The notes beneath the pieces were generated by a model. It did no database searches. It was given only the letters and a program-made list of their open reading frames with translations, and had not been told where the DNA came from. DNA of 64,000 nucleotides from Spartobacteria bacterium (GTDB lineage: Bacteria; Verrucomicrobiota; Verrucomicrobiia; Chthoniobacterales; UBA10450). The stretch lies in contig JAJPGZ010000002.1 in NCBI GenBank assembly GCA_021325495.1, positions 620,001 to 684,000 on the forward strand, in the 5' to 3' direction. The translations under genes and the position numbers were made by a program. This document shows, one piece after another, positions 8,611 to 17,216 of the stretch (position 1 is the stretch's first letter; each line of letters opens with the position of its first letter).

Positions 8611-9402
8611 CTACAGTGGATGCTTGAGCGCGTGCACCTCGCCCCAGGCGAGATGATCGCGAATGGATCGAGTCACGAATTCCTTCGCGCGTTTGATCGA
8701 CATCTCCAACGAGTCGCCCCGCGCGAGGCCGGCCGTGATCGCGGCTGAATAAGTGCAGCCGGTCCCGTGGGTTGCGACTTCCCGCACAAAGGGCGCGGCG
8801 AATTCGACAATCTTTCCCTCGGCGTAGAGAAGATCGACCGCGTCATTGCCGGAGAGATGTCCGCCTTTGAGTAAAACATTAGCGCGATATTTTTCGGACA
8901 ACGCGCGCGCTGCCCGCTCCATCGATTGTCGATCTTGTATGGATTCGCCTAACAACTTCGCGGCTTCGTCCAAATTTGGCGTAATCAACGTCGCGAGCGG
9001 GAACAAATCTTTTTCGTAAGCTTCAATTGCATCCGGCGCGAGCAAGGAATCGCCGCTGGTCGCGATCATCACCGGATCGACCACGACCGGAACCGTCTTC
9101 GCAAGATCGACAATCGCATTCGCCACTGCTCTCACGATCGCCGCGTTGCAAAGCAATCCGGTCTTGATCGCGCGAATCGGAAAACTTTTCGCAACCACGG
9201 CGATCTGTTCGCGCACAATTTCCGGCGACATTGTTTCGATGCGCGCGACTCTGCCCGGCGTTTCCGCGACGACGCAGGTGACCGCGGTGAGACCGTAGAC
9301 ACCCAGCACGGTGAAAGTTTTCAGGTCCGCCTGAATTCCGGCGCCGGCGCTGCTATCAGAGCCCGCGATGCTGAGCGCGACAGGAAGTTGTCGATCTAAC
9401 AA
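8611..9402 (-). CDS. thiD: Hydroxymethylpyrimidine/phosphomethylpyrimidine kinase
   Basis: ThiD motifs are SIAGSDSSAGAGIQADLKTF near the N-terminus, VVDPVMIATSGDSLL, ITPNLDEAAKLLG and the C-terminal ATHGTGCTYSAAITA anion-hole segment. It phosphorylates HMP and HMP-P for thiamine synthesis. An upstream in-frame extension would overlap the ferredoxin gene, so the start is placed at TTG 9402. That gives 263 residues, the usual family length. The start codon sits in an M1/M2 hybrid site (TTGTTAGATCGACA on the coding strand). The gap to the ferredoxin stop is 25 bp, so co-transcription is likely. Confidence 0.92.
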   Translation of the reverse strand: MLDRQLPVALSIAGSDSSAGAGIQADLKTFTVLGVYGLTAVTCVVAETPGRVARIETMSPEIVREQIAVVAKSFPIRAIKTGLLCNAAIVRAVANAIVDLAKTVPVVVDPVMIATSGDSLLAPDAIEAYEKDLFPLATLITPNLDEAAKLLGESIQDRQSMERAARALSEKYRANVLLKGGHLSGNDAVDLLYAEGKIVEFAAPFVREVATHGTGCTYSAAITAGLARGDSLEMSIKRAKEFVTRSIRDHLAWGEVHALKHPL

Positions 9403-9427
9403 GATGCCAGTCCGGCTCGGACTCGAT

Positions 9428-9661
9428 CTACGCGCCGTCCGGCCCGATGGCTTCGACCGGGCAACCTTCCATCGCTTCCTTGCAAAGCGCTTCTTCTTCG
9501 GGCGTCTCCGGCTGTTTGTAAACGAAGGAGTGCCCGCCGTCATCATTGCGCTTGAAATTCGCAGGCGCGGTCTCACGACAGAGATCGCAGTCGATGCATT
9601 GATCATCGACATAAAACTTCCCCTCAACATTCTCGGGATATTTGTTTGCAACGTCGGCCAT
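9428..9661 (-). CDS. 4Fe-4S ferredoxin
   Basis: A 77-residue acidic protein with C22-x2-C25-x2-C28 and C67-P, the ligand pattern of a single [4Fe-4S] cluster. An additional Cys at 60 precedes the last ligand. The spacing matches short bacterial ferredoxins of the Fer4_15 type. It would carry single electrons; a plausible partner in this window is the 2-oxoacid:ferredoxin oxidoreductase at 21.6-24.9 kb, but that pairing is inference. It sits immediately upstream of thiD on the same strand. Confidence 0.9.
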   Translation of the reverse strand: MADVANKYPENVEGKFYVDDQCIDCDLCRETAPANFKRNDDGGHSFVYKQPETPEEEALCKEAMEGCPVEAIGPDGA

Positions 9662-9744
9662 ATTTTACGGTAGGAGTGGAGCGGGAATGTTAAAACGAAA
9701 CCCGCCTGACGCAAGTGTCAGCGGCGATTCAAGGTAACGGCCAA

Positions 9745-9987
9745 ATGAAACGCGAAACCGCCACGACCCTGCGCGCATTTTTAGTCGAGCTCGCCATCTA
9801 CGCGGTGCTGGTCGTCGCTTACTTTTTTGCCGTCCTCCATTTTCTTGGCGACTGGCTTTTTCAGCTCCAACAACATCACCACGTCGTGTACGCCGCTGTC
9901 GCGATCCTGCTCATCATCGGCCAGGCGGTCGCGCTCGAGAGCGTGACGTCACTTCTGCTGCGCATCATTCGCGGGCGCACCGAATAA
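9745..9987 (+). CDS. Small two-helix membrane protein, unknown function
   Basis: An 80-residue protein from ATG 9745, preceded by AAGG at a suitable distance; a GTG at 9715 would add ten residues. There are two hydrophobic segments, about residues 13-35 and 45-70, separated by a His-rich loop (QLQQHHHVV). It ends in basic RIIRGRTE. I do not recognise the family. Its TAA stop is followed by ten bases, exactly one M1 copy, and then the ATG of the TauE-like gene, so the two are probably co-transcribed. Confidence 0.7.
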   Translation: MKRETATTLRAFLVELAIYAVLVVAYFFAVLHFLGDWLFQLQQHHHVVYAAVAILLIIGQAVALESVTSLLLRIIRGRTE

Positions 9988-9997
9988 AAGATCGACA

Positions 9998-10915
9998 ATG
10001 GACTTTCCGATTTCGCACTCGCACATCAGCCCGATTTATCTCGTGGTCGTCGGGTTCCTCATCGGAATTCTCGGCGGCTTCTTCGGCGTCGGCGGAAGTT
10101 TCATCGCCGGGCCGGCGCTGCGCTTGATGGGCGTGCACTGGAATTTTGCCGTCGGCACCGATCTCGCCCACATCGTGGGCAAATCCATTGTCGCGGCCAA
10201 ACGACATCGCGCGCTCGGCAATGTCGATCTTAAGCTCGGCCTGTTCATGGCCGTGGGCACGATCGGCGGCGCGGAATGCGGCGCGCAAATGATCCAGGCA
10301 TTAAAGCGCGCCGGACATGTCGATGTGGTCGTGAGCATCGTTTCGATCGCGGTCTACGTCTGCATCTCGACTTTCATGATTTGGGAAAGCCGCAAAACTT
10401 TAAAGCAGGCAAAAGCGAGTGGAGCGGCGAAAACATCGGCACAAAAGAAACGCGACCCATCATCATTCCGCGGTGTCACGCGCAGGATCCAGCGATTCAA
10501 ACTTGCCCCGATGATCAAACTGCCGGTGTCGGGCGTGACCATTTCGCTTTGGGTTATCCTCTTCGTGTCGTTTATCGGCGGATTGTTCAGCGGATTTCTC
10601 GGCGGCGGCGCCGGCTACATTCGGATGCCTTCGATGGTTTACGTTCTCGGAATTCCGACCCATCTCGCCGTCGGCACGGATTTGTTCGAGATCATCATTT
10701 CGGCGAGCTACGGAACTTTCACGCACGCGGTCAAAGGCAACGTCGACATTCTCATCGCGCTCGTCATGCACACGGGCGCGGCCATCGGCGCACAAATCGG
10801 CGCGATCTCGACGCAATATTTTGCCGGCCCGAAAATCCGGCTCGCGTTTGTGCCGTTGCCACTCATCGGCGCGGCCATCGTCATTTACACACTGCTAACC
10901 GGACACAAATTGTAA
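9998..10915 (+). CDS. TauE/SafE family transporter (sulfite exporter type)
   Basis: A 305-residue membrane protein with the family's internal duplication. GGFFGVGGSFIAGPALRLMG in the first half is echoed by GGLFSGFLGGGAGYIRMPSM in the second, each followed by a VGTDL segment. A basic cytoplasmic loop (about 130-165) separates the halves. Members export sulfite, sulfoacetate or other organosulfur anions; the substrate here is unknown. Upstream is a ten-base gap made only of M1, and its TAA stop and the ATG of the next gene are bridged by another M1. This suggests an operon with the universal stress protein. Confidence 0.88.
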   Translation: MDFPISHSHISPIYLVVVGFLIGILGGFFGVGGSFIAGPALRLMGVHWNFAVGTDLAHIVGKSIVAAKRHRALGNVDLKLGLFMAVGTIGGAECGAQMIQALKRAGHVDVVVSIVSIAVYVCISTFMIWESRKTLKQAKASGAAKTSAQKKRDPSSFRGVTRRIQRFKLAPMIKLPVSGVTISLWVILFVSFIGGLFSGFLGGGAGYIRMPSMVYVLGIPTHLAVGTDLFEIIISASYGTFTHAVKGNVDILIALVMHTGAAIGAQIGAISTQYFAGPKIRLAFVPLPLIGAAIVIYTLLTGHKL

Positions 10916-10922
10916 GATCGAC

Positions 10923-11807
10923 ATGAAGATTTTGATTTGTAGCGATGGCATGCCGGCGATCGACAACGCCATACGACTTACGGCCTCGCTCGCGCGCGCG
11001 ACCACGGCCGAGACGACCTTGTTAGGCATCGCCGAAAAATCGATCGATGAAGCGCCCTTGCGCGAAGCGCTCAATGCGGAGGCGGAATTTCTGCGCGGTG
11101 AAGGCGTCGCTCCGGAAATCGTTTTGCAATCGGGCGAACCGGTCCGCCAGATTCTCGAGCAGACATCGAAAGCGAAATACGATCTCGTCATCATTGGTTC
11201 GCGACGCACGACCACGAGCGGTTTGTATTGGCGCACCGAGAAAACTTACGAAGTCATCAAGTTGATCTCGCCGCCCGTGCTCGTCGCTATCGGGGATTGC
11301 TCGGAATTAAAACGTTTACTCGTATGCACCGGCGGCCGGGAATACATCGACGACGCGGTCAAGCTCACCGGAAAATTTGCGGCCGCCCTCGGCGCATCGA
11401 TCACGCTCTTGCACGTCATGGCGGAGCCGCCCGTTCTCTACGCCGACCTCGTCGCGCTGGAGGAAGATGTCGATCTTTTATTGGAATCGGGCTCGGAGCT
11501 CGGGCGTAACCTAACGAACGAACGCAAGCAACTCGAAGCGCTGGGCGTTTCTGTCACCGTGCGTGTGCGTCACGGCAATCTTGTCGATCAAGTTTTTGCC
11601 GAAGCGCGCGAAGGTAACAACGACATGATCGTGACCGGCTCGTCGCGCGCGCGGGGCGCATTCACCCATTACATCATGGGCGACGTGACACGACAGATCG
11701 TGAATCGCGCCGATTGTCCGGTGTTGGTGGCGCGTTCCACCACTGCGCGCTCGACCAACTTTTGGGGAAGATTGCGCAATGTTTTCGCGCCGGCGCGACC
11801 GGCCTAG
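10923..11807 (+). CDS. Tandem-domain universal stress protein
   Basis: A 294-residue protein made of two UspA-like domains (about 1-125 and 130-275). The second keeps the ATP-binding pattern G-x2-G-x9-G in GSSRARGAFTHYIMG; the first is shorter and carries GSRRTTTSGLYWRT in the matching place. UspA proteins are soluble, stress-induced nucleotide binders. It is likely co-transcribed with the TauE-like exporter because only seven bases separate stop and start. M1 at 11468 encodes DVDL in the second domain. Confidence 0.88.
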   Translation: MKILICSDGMPAIDNAIRLTASLARATTAETTLLGIAEKSIDEAPLREALNAEAEFLRGEGVAPEIVLQSGEPVRQILEQTSKAKYDLVIIGSRRTTTSGLYWRTEKTYEVIKLISPPVLVAIGDCSELKRLLVCTGGREYIDDAVKLTGKFAAALGASITLLHVMAEPPVLYADLVALEEDVDLLLESGSELGRNLTNERKQLEALGVSVTVRVRHGNLVDQVFAEAREGNNDMIVTGSSRARGAFTHYIMGDVTRQIVNRADCPVLVARSTTARSTNFWGRLRNVFAPARPA

Positions 11808-11898
11808 CGCGTGACTGCTGCGCTCGGGCGAGCGTAAAAGTAGATGTCGATCTTGCGCTTGCCGCGGGAAGTGGCGGATGTAACTTCCCGCCCGCAGC

Positions 11899-11964
<66 letters not shown>

Positions 11965-11971
<7 letters not shown>

Positions 11972-11996
11972 CGCCGATTCTTCGGCTCGCCGATTC
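11965..11996 (+). repeat. 16-bp tandem duplication of the tRNA-Thr 3' end
   Basis: TTCGGCTCGCCGATTC occurs at 11965-11980 and again at 11981-11996. The first unit includes the last seven bases of the tRNA; the second runs into the stop codon of the convergent sulfatase. Such duplications can be left by integration at a tRNA gene or by slippage. Nothing integrase-like is nearby. Confidence 0.85.
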
Positions 11997-13510
11997 TAAA
12001 CTTTCAGCGTATCGGAGTGGCGTTCCTGCCAGCGATGAATTTCATCCGTCAACCGCGCGATCACATCCTTGTATTTCGCGTCGTTGTAGAGGTTGTGCTG
12101 TTCGCGCGGATCGTTCGTTAGGTTGTAAAGCTCGTTCTTGTCGATGTCGCGCAGGCAAAGTTTCCAACCGTCGGGCGTGATGGCGGCGCGGGTCGCTTCA
12201 TGCAAGACCGCGTCGTTCGCCGGCATCATGTGCGATTTTTTGAAAACGTTATCCTTGCCGTTCCATTGCAGGAAGATCGTCTCGGCCGATTTCGATTCGC
12301 CTTGCAGCAACGCGGCGCGGCTGGCGCCGGCGCATTGGTCGTGATGCGTTTTGCCTAACAAATCCAGCAGTGTCGGCACAAAATCGATGTGGCTGACAGG
12401 CTGGGTAATGGTGCAGGCGCGATTTTGCCCGGGCATTCGCACGAGATAAGGAACGCGGGCGGATTCCTCGAACAGAACGCATTTACCGAACAAGCCGTGC
12501 GCGCCCATCATGTCGCCGTGATCGGCGGTGTGGACGACGATTGTGTTTTGATCGAGGCCGAGTTGGTCGAGCTTGGTTAAGACACCGCCGATGCTGCGGT
12601 CCACTTCGGTGACGAGTCCGAGATAGCGCTGTTTAATCTTGCGATACGAATTTGTGTCCGGGGCGATCGTTTTCGCCTGCACCAATTGCCGCTGGCGATA
12701 ACGCTCCGGTATATCGGGCCCGAAAAATTCGCGGAACGTCGGCTCGAGTTCGATCTGGTCGAGCGGATGCTCATTGTTGAGCGGACCGTTGTAAGGCGGA
12801 TGCGGTTCGTAAAAAGCGACGAAGAGGATGAAAGGTTCGCGCGCATGTCGATCGAGAAATTCGCACGCTTTGGTCTCGAGAAATTTCACGCGCGAGAATT
12901 CGACCGGCTGCCGCGAGATAAAGCCCTTGCTGAAAATTCCATGCTCGCTCGCTTTCGGTTTTATTCCGTGCGCGAGAAGAAATTTGGCGTAATCGCTGAT
13001 CTCGTGCGCCTCGCTCGTGTCGGTAACCTTCGTTCCTTTGCTGTCGATGATCGACAACCACTCGTTGAAACCATGTTGCGCCCGAAATTCGTCGCCGAGG
13101 TGCCATTTGCCGAGATAACCGGTGTGATAATCGTTATCGACTAACAACTCCGGCAGACAGAGCAGGCGCGGATTCAGGACGGACGAATTCCCGATGCAAC
13201 CATTCCAGTGCGGCCACGTCCCGCTCAGCAACGACGAACGCGACGGCGTGCAGACCGGTTGGGTGATGTAGGCGCGCGAGAAGATCGACGATTGCGACGC
13301 GAGCTTGTCTAAATTTGGCGCAAAAGCGTGGCGCGATCCGTAACATGCGAGCACGTCCGCGCGGAATTGATCGGGCAGGAACACGAGCAGGTTCGGCTTG
13401 CGTGCGGATTGAATCGATTGCGCGCGCAGTCGCGGCATCAACATCAACCCGGCCGATCCCAGAGCCGCGTTTTTGAGAAATCTGCGCCGGCTGATTTTAT
13501 TTTTGCCCAC
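11996..13510 (-). CDS. Sulfatase (arylsulfatase A type), Tat-exported
   Basis: A 504-residue protein. A Tat-type signal (SRRRFLK at residues 8-14 and a hydrophobic stretch to about 30) sends it to the periplasm folded. The sulfatase signature CTPSR at residues 87-91 provides the cysteine converted to formylglycine, and GYLGKWHLG (about 131-139) is the second signature. Metal ligands occur in FLPDQFRAD and HTADHGDMMGAHG. It hydrolyses sulfate esters, probably on polysaccharides. It is convergent with tRNA-Thr. Two M1 copies occupy the gap (13543, 13603) before the divergent acyltransferase. Confidence 0.93.
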   Translation of the reverse strand: MGKNKISRRRFLKNAALGSAGLMLMPRLRAQSIQSARKPNLLVFLPDQFRADVLACYGSRHAFAPNLDKLASQSSIFSRAYITQPVCTPSRSSLLSGTWPHWNGCIGNSSVLNPRLLCLPELLVDNDYHTGYLGKWHLGDEFRAQHGFNEWLSIIDSKGTKVTDTSEAHEISDYAKFLLAHGIKPKASEHGIFSKGFISRQPVEFSRVKFLETKACEFLDRHAREPFILFVAFYEPHPPYNGPLNNEHPLDQIELEPTFREFFGPDIPERYRQRQLVQAKTIAPDTNSYRKIKQRYLGLVTEVDRSIGGVLTKLDQLGLDQNTIVVHTADHGDMMGAHGLFGKCVLFEESARVPYLVRMPGQNRACTITQPVSHIDFVPTLLDLLGKTHHDQCAGASRAALLQGESKSAETIFLQWNGKDNVFKKSHMMPANDAVLHEATRAAITPDGWKLCLRDIDKNELYNLTNDPREQHNLYNDAKYKDVIARLTDEIHRWQERHSDTLKV

Positions 13511-13686
13511 CGTAAACGGTTGCGGGCCCGAGGCGGCAGCGAAAGATCGACAAGGCCGCTTTCTCCTGTGCGACGCTTCGCGACAGACCCGGCCCGACGC
13601 GCAAGATCGACAACGTACTCGTGCCGCGGATGCGCCACGCGCGAATTCGTGAAAGAATCCGCCGCCGAATCGCGAAAGTAATGTGA

Positions 13687-14829
13687 ATGCGCGCTAACGA
13701 CCCGCTCCAGATTGATCCGCGATTTCAAGATCGCGAGCGTCAGCCCGGTCTCGATTTTCTTCGCGCGCTCGCCATCATCATCGTCGTCATTTATCACGCC
13801 GGCATCATGGGATTCCCATGGCCCGGCCGCGTGCATCGCTGGGGCTGGATCGGCGTCGATCTCTTTTTTGTCCTGAGCGGTTACTTGATCGGCGGCCAAT
13901 TGCTCGCCCCGCTCGCGCAAGATCGACATGTACATCTCGGCCGCTTCTTCGCGCGCCGCGCCTTGCGCATTCTGCCGGCGTACCTGGTCGTGCTCGCAAT
14001 TTATTTTTTGCTGCCGTCGTGGCGCGAATATCCCGACATGGCGCAACCGCTCTGGAAATTTCTGCTCTCGCTCCAAAACATCGCGCTCCATGGCGGCACC
14101 GCTTTCTCCCACGCATGGTCGCTTGCGGTCGAAGATCAATTCTATCTCGCGCTTCCTTTTACTTTGCTTCTGCTCAATCGCCGGCCGCGCGCCGCGTTCA
14201 TCGTTCCCTGCGCCATCATCATCGGCGGAATTTTGTTGCGCACATTTCTCGCCTGGCAAAATCCGGCGGGCGACGGTAACGGCGTCTCGTTCCGCGGTTT
14301 CCAAGCGTGGATTTATTATCCGACCTGGACGCGTCTCGATCCGCTCGTGCTCGGCGTTGCGCTTGCCGCAATCGAGAAATTCCGCCCGCAATGGTGGAAA
14401 CGCCTAACGAACATGTCGATCTTTCTCTGGCCGCCCGCCATCGGATTGATCGCGTACGCATTGTGGCTGGGCGAAACCGGCGACCTCACCGTCACCGCCT
14501 GTGTCTGGCAATTTCCCCTCATCGCGATTGGCATGGCGACGTTACTCCTCTTTGCCGTCAGTCCGCGATCGCCCTTGCGCCGATTCAAAATTCCCGGCGC
14601 CGAGTTTATCGCCAGCATCGCTTACAGCGCCTATCTCGTGCAGAAGCTCGCCATTCACGGCGTCACGCAAATCTGCACGACTAACAACATCGATCCGACC
14701 TCCGGATTTGCGCTCGTGCTTGTCGAAGTTTGCGTTTACCTCGCGGCCACGATTCTCTTTTTCGCGGTCGAGCGTCCGTTTCTGCAATTGCGCCATCGCA
14801 TCGCGCGCCGCGAAAAATCGGCTCGTTAG
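13687..14829 (+). CDS. Acyltransferase 3 family membrane protein (OafA/YrhL-like)
   Basis: A 380-residue polytopic protein with about ten hydrophobic segments. It begins PGLDFLRALAIIIVVIYHAG, the usual start of acyltransferase 3 proteins with the catalytic His, and continues with GVDLFFVLSGYLIGG and FFARRALRILPAYLVV. HAWSLAVEDQFYL is another family signature. It transfers acetyl or other acyl groups to sugars of surface polysaccharide or lipid at the inner membrane. An M1 copy (13919) and an M2 next to an M1 (14403/14414) lie inside. It is convergent with the VOC gene, overlapping by four bases. Confidence 0.9.
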   Translation: MRANDPLQIDPRFQDRERQPGLDFLRALAIIIVVIYHAGIMGFPWPGRVHRWGWIGVDLFFVLSGYLIGGQLLAPLAQDRHVHLGRFFARRALRILPAYLVVLAIYFLLPSWREYPDMAQPLWKFLLSLQNIALHGGTAFSHAWSLAVEDQFYLALPFTLLLLNRRPRAAFIVPCAIIIGGILLRTFLAWQNPAGDGNGVSFRGFQAWIYYPTWTRLDPLVLGVALAAIEKFRPQWWKRLTNMSIFLWPPAIGLIAYALWLGETGDLTVTACVWQFPLIAIGMATLLLFAVSPRSPLRRFKIPGAEFIASIAYSAYLVQKLAIHGVTQICTTNNIDPTSGFALVLVEVCVYLAATILFFAVERPFLQLRHRIARREKSAR

Positions 14830-15230
14830 GCGCGGCCCCCGTCCTGCACGCTCAATTCCCAGCGATAACCGTCCGGATCGTGAAACCAGATGCCCATGTT
14901 TTTCGATCCCGGCGCTTCCGGACCGATCTCATGGCCCGGATCTTCAAGATCGACATCTACCTTTTGCAAATGCTTCAGCGCTTTGCGCAACATCGCCATG
15001 CTCGGGAGATGGAACGACATGTGATCGAACGCTCCGGGATGCGACACACCTTTGTGCAGCGCGATCGTGACGTTCTTGTTCCCGATCGCGATGCCGCCGT
15101 CGAATTCGAATTGCGTCTTCAATCCGACCGCGCGTTCCCACCACTGCGCGCTTTTTTTTGGATTGCGCACGGCCAATCCGAAATGTCCGACCTGGCCGAT
15201 CGTGAACGGCACTTTTCTTTTCTTCGCCAT
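14826..15230 (-). CDS. VOC (glyoxalase/bleomycin-resistance fold) protein
   Basis: A 134-residue protein from ATG 15230. The two beta-alpha-beta-beta-beta repeats of the vicinal-oxygen-chelate fold are visible: VGHFGLAVRNPKKSAQWWERAVGL at the start, FDHMSFHLPS in the middle, and FHDPDGYRWELSV at the end. Likely metal ligands are His in GHFGL and HMSFH and Glu in WELSV. The family contains glyoxalase I, dioxygenases and resistance proteins; the substrate is unknown. It lies head to head with the SDR gene, 44 bp between starts. Confidence 0.85.
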   Translation of the reverse strand: MAKKRKVPFTIGQVGHFGLAVRNPKKSAQWWERAVGLKTQFEFDGGIAIGNKNVTIALHKGVSHPGAFDHMSFHLPSMAMLRKALKHLQKVDVDLEDPGHEIGPEAPGSKNMGIWFHDPDGYRWELSVQDGGRA

Positions 15231-15274
15231 CTCTTTTTCTGTAGCGGCGGTCTGTGACCGTCGCAAATTTCATC

Positions 15275-15976
15275 ATGCCAAGAAAACAACGTGTCGCTCT
15301 TGTCACCGGCGCGAACAAAGGAATCGGTTTCGAAGTGGCGCGAGAGCTCGCGCGCAAAGGTTGTCGCGTCTTTCTCGGCGCGCGCAACCAGGACGCCGGC
15401 GAGGCCGCGGCGAAAAAACTTCAGAGCGAAGGCGACGTGACGTTTCTCAAGATCGACATCAGCAAGATCGACAATGTGCGTCGCGCGGCTAACGAATTCG
15501 CGAAGGAAAGCGATCGGCTCGACGTGCTCGTGAACAACGCCGGCATTCTGCTCGATGACGACAAAGACGTGCTCACGGTCACGCCGGAAATTTTCGAGAC
15601 CACCATGCGCACGAACGCACTTGGCGCGCTCATCGTCTCACAAGCGTTCGTGCCTTTTTTGAAAAAGAGCGATGCCCCGCGCATCGTGAATGTTTCCAGC
15701 AGTGGCGGCCAATTGACCGATGGCGCCGATGGTTGGGCGCCGGCCTATTGCATTTCAAAGACGGCCTTGAACGGCGTCACCGTTCAGCTCGCCGCCGCGC
15801 TCCCGACGTTCGCGATCAATTCCGTTTGTCCCGGCTGGGTCCGCACCGACATGGGCGGAGCGAACGCGACGCGTTCACTCGGCGAAGGCGCGGCCGGAAT
15901 CGTCTGGCTCGCGGCCGAGGCGCCGCAAAATGAGACCGGAAAATTCTGGCGCGATCGCAAAGTTATTCCGTGGTGA
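15275..15976 (+). CDS. Short-chain dehydrogenase/reductase
   Basis: A 233-residue classical SDR from ATG 15275; a GTG at 15254 is less likely. The NAD(P)-binding TGANKGIG is at residues 11-18, NNAG follows at the end of strand four, the serine lies in IVNVSSSGG, and the active-site tyrosine and lysine in YCISK. The sequence resembles carbonyl reductase-type SDRs (ANKGIGFEVARELARKG). Two M1 copies 15 bases apart (15449, 15464) encode KIDISKIDN, the densest in-frame pair in the window. Confidence 0.92.
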   Translation: MPRKQRVALVTGANKGIGFEVARELARKGCRVFLGARNQDAGEAAAKKLQSEGDVTFLKIDISKIDNVRRAANEFAKESDRLDVLVNNAGILLDDDKDVLTVTPEIFETTMRTNALGALIVSQAFVPFLKKSDAPRIVNVSSSGGQLTDGADGWAPAYCISKTALNGVTVQLAAALPTFAINSVCPGWVRTDMGGANATRSLGEGAAGIVWLAAEAPQNETGKFWRDRKVIPW

Positions 15977-16038
15977 TATCGCTGATATGTTCTCCCCGAT
16001 CCGGGTCGCAATTTCGCCGATCTCTGCTATACTCCTTG

Positions 16039-16392
16039 ATGTCTAAAGCATCTGCTGCCTTCACTCGTCGCGCGCCCGACAATATTTCCGAAGAACTTGT
16101 CGCGCTGCTTTCTACCAAGGGCTCGTTCGAATTCAAAGCGCTCTTCGATATCATCTTTCTTAATCTGCGCACGCGGAACGCGGCCAGCGGCGGAGAAGAA
16201 ATGTTGCGTCTGCGCACGTATGAAAAACTACAGGGCTTGGTCAATCAAGGCGCAGTCACCCGCACTGTCTCCGGCATCACGAAAAAGTACAAAGGCGTCG
16301 CCGCGAAACTGACCGCGCTCAAAGCCGAGATGAAAATTTTGCGCACGCAATGGGACGCCAAGGTCCGCGCGAAAGCTGAAGCCGCCGCGTAA
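16039..16392 (+). CDS. Small basic hypothetical protein
   Basis: A 117-residue lysine/alanine-rich protein. ATG 16039 follows a short leader; a longer reading from 15970 overlaps the SDR end. There is no signal peptide or membrane helix. The C-terminal third (GITKKYKGVAAKLTALKAEMKILRTQWDAKVRAKAEA) looks like a helical, possibly coiled-coil segment. I do not recognise the family. Its TAA stop is part of an M1 copy (16391-16400). Confidence 0.7.
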   Translation: MSKASAAFTRRAPDNISEELVALLSTKGSFEFKALFDIIFLNLRTRNAASGGEEMLRLRTYEKLQGLVNQGAVTRTVSGITKKYKGVAAKLTALKAEMKILRTQWDAKVRAKAEAAA

Positions 16393-16425
16393 GATCGACA
16401 ATCGACCAATCGGCGCGTTTTTTCG

Positions 16426-17100
16426 CTAGCGTGGATATTCGTCCGAGCCCTGCACCCAGATAAACGACTGGATGTCGATCATGTCGCGCGGGCGCAGATC
16501 GCGCAGATCGCGCCGCACCGTCGTCGCGAACTCGAGCAGACTCGCGTACGTCTCCCAGTTTGGTTTCGATTGATATTCGAAATCGAATCCGTATTTCTCC
16601 GCCGCGATCTTCGTCACGTTTGGTTTGAGGAAAATATGTCGGTCCGGTTGGGCGATGAATCCCCACACCGTCACCAGCGGCCAGGTTAGCACGCGCGTTT
16701 GTTTCCGCGGCAATCGCGCAACCGCGTCGCACCATGCGGTGAAGCGTTCTTCGTCACTTCCGCGTCCGTGTAGAAATTCGTAGAGCGAAGTCGCGAACAA
16801 CTTCGCCCCACTTGTCGATCTTACCGCGTCGCGCAGCGCCATTTTCTCGAACGAGAAAATCATGCTGTGACGCGAACGCTGCTCCGCCCGGATGGCGCGG
16901 GCCGCGACCTCCGCATATTCGCCTTTTTCAAGCATCCGCCGGAATTCGGCGCGATTAAGCGCCTCTTCCCAGCGCGCGTGCGTTTCGCATTTATATTCGC
17001 GCTCCCATTCGAGGTAAGTTTCGTCGCGAAAACCTTTCGGGAAATACCGGAGAAATTTTTTGCGTGCGCGTTGCGCTCCGGACAATTTTTTCGCCGCCAT
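16426..17100 (-). CDS. Conserved hypothetical protein
   Basis: A 224-residue soluble protein of unknown function. The start is placed at ATG 17100 because AAAGGGAG lies just upstream of it and because a longer frame would include two tandem M1 copies as coding sequence. The N-terminus, MAAKKLSGAQRARKKFLRYF, is strongly basic, followed by DETYLEWEREYK and an alpha-helical body. The C-terminal half includes WPLVTVWGFIAQPDRHIFLKP and ends RDMIDIQSFIWVQGSDEY. No catalytic motif is evident. Confidence 0.75.
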   Translation of the reverse strand: MAAKKLSGAQRARKKFLRYFPKGFRDETYLEWEREYKCETHARWEEALNRAEFRRMLEKGEYAEVAARAIRAEQRSRHSMIFSFEKMALRDAVRSTSGAKLFATSLYEFLHGRGSDEERFTAWCDAVARLPRKQTRVLTWPLVTVWGFIAQPDRHIFLKPNVTKIAAEKYGFDFEYQSKPNWETYASLLEFATTVRRDLRDLRPRDMIDIQSFIWVQGSDEYPR

Positions 17101-17128
17101 TCTCCCTTTGAATCGCCGCAGCAGTCGA

Positions 17129-17154
17129 TGTCGATCTTGCCGATTGTCGATCTT
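17129..17154 (-). repeat. Tandem pair of M1 motifs in a 5' leader
   Basis: TGTCGATCTT occurs at 17129-17138 and 17145-17154 in the same orientation with six bases between. The pair sits between the starts of two divergent genes, 29 bp upstream of the chosen ATG at 17100. It is one of the two closest M1 spacings; the other is 15449/15464. Confidence 0.9.
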
Positions 17155-17216
17155 AGCTGAAATTTTGAATCCAAACCGACGCGCCATGCATCCAACGATT
17201 AAAGGAGAGTAGTCCC

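Noticed and set aside
9403-9714. N-terminal extension of thiD of about 104 residues
   Set aside because: It would cover the ferredoxin gene and adds only basic low-complexity residues; the family starts near LLDRQLPVALSIAGSD.
13444-14391. 315-codon open frame on the minus strand
   Set aside because: It overlaps the acyltransferase and the sulfatase start; composition is typical of an antisense shadow in GC-rich DNA.
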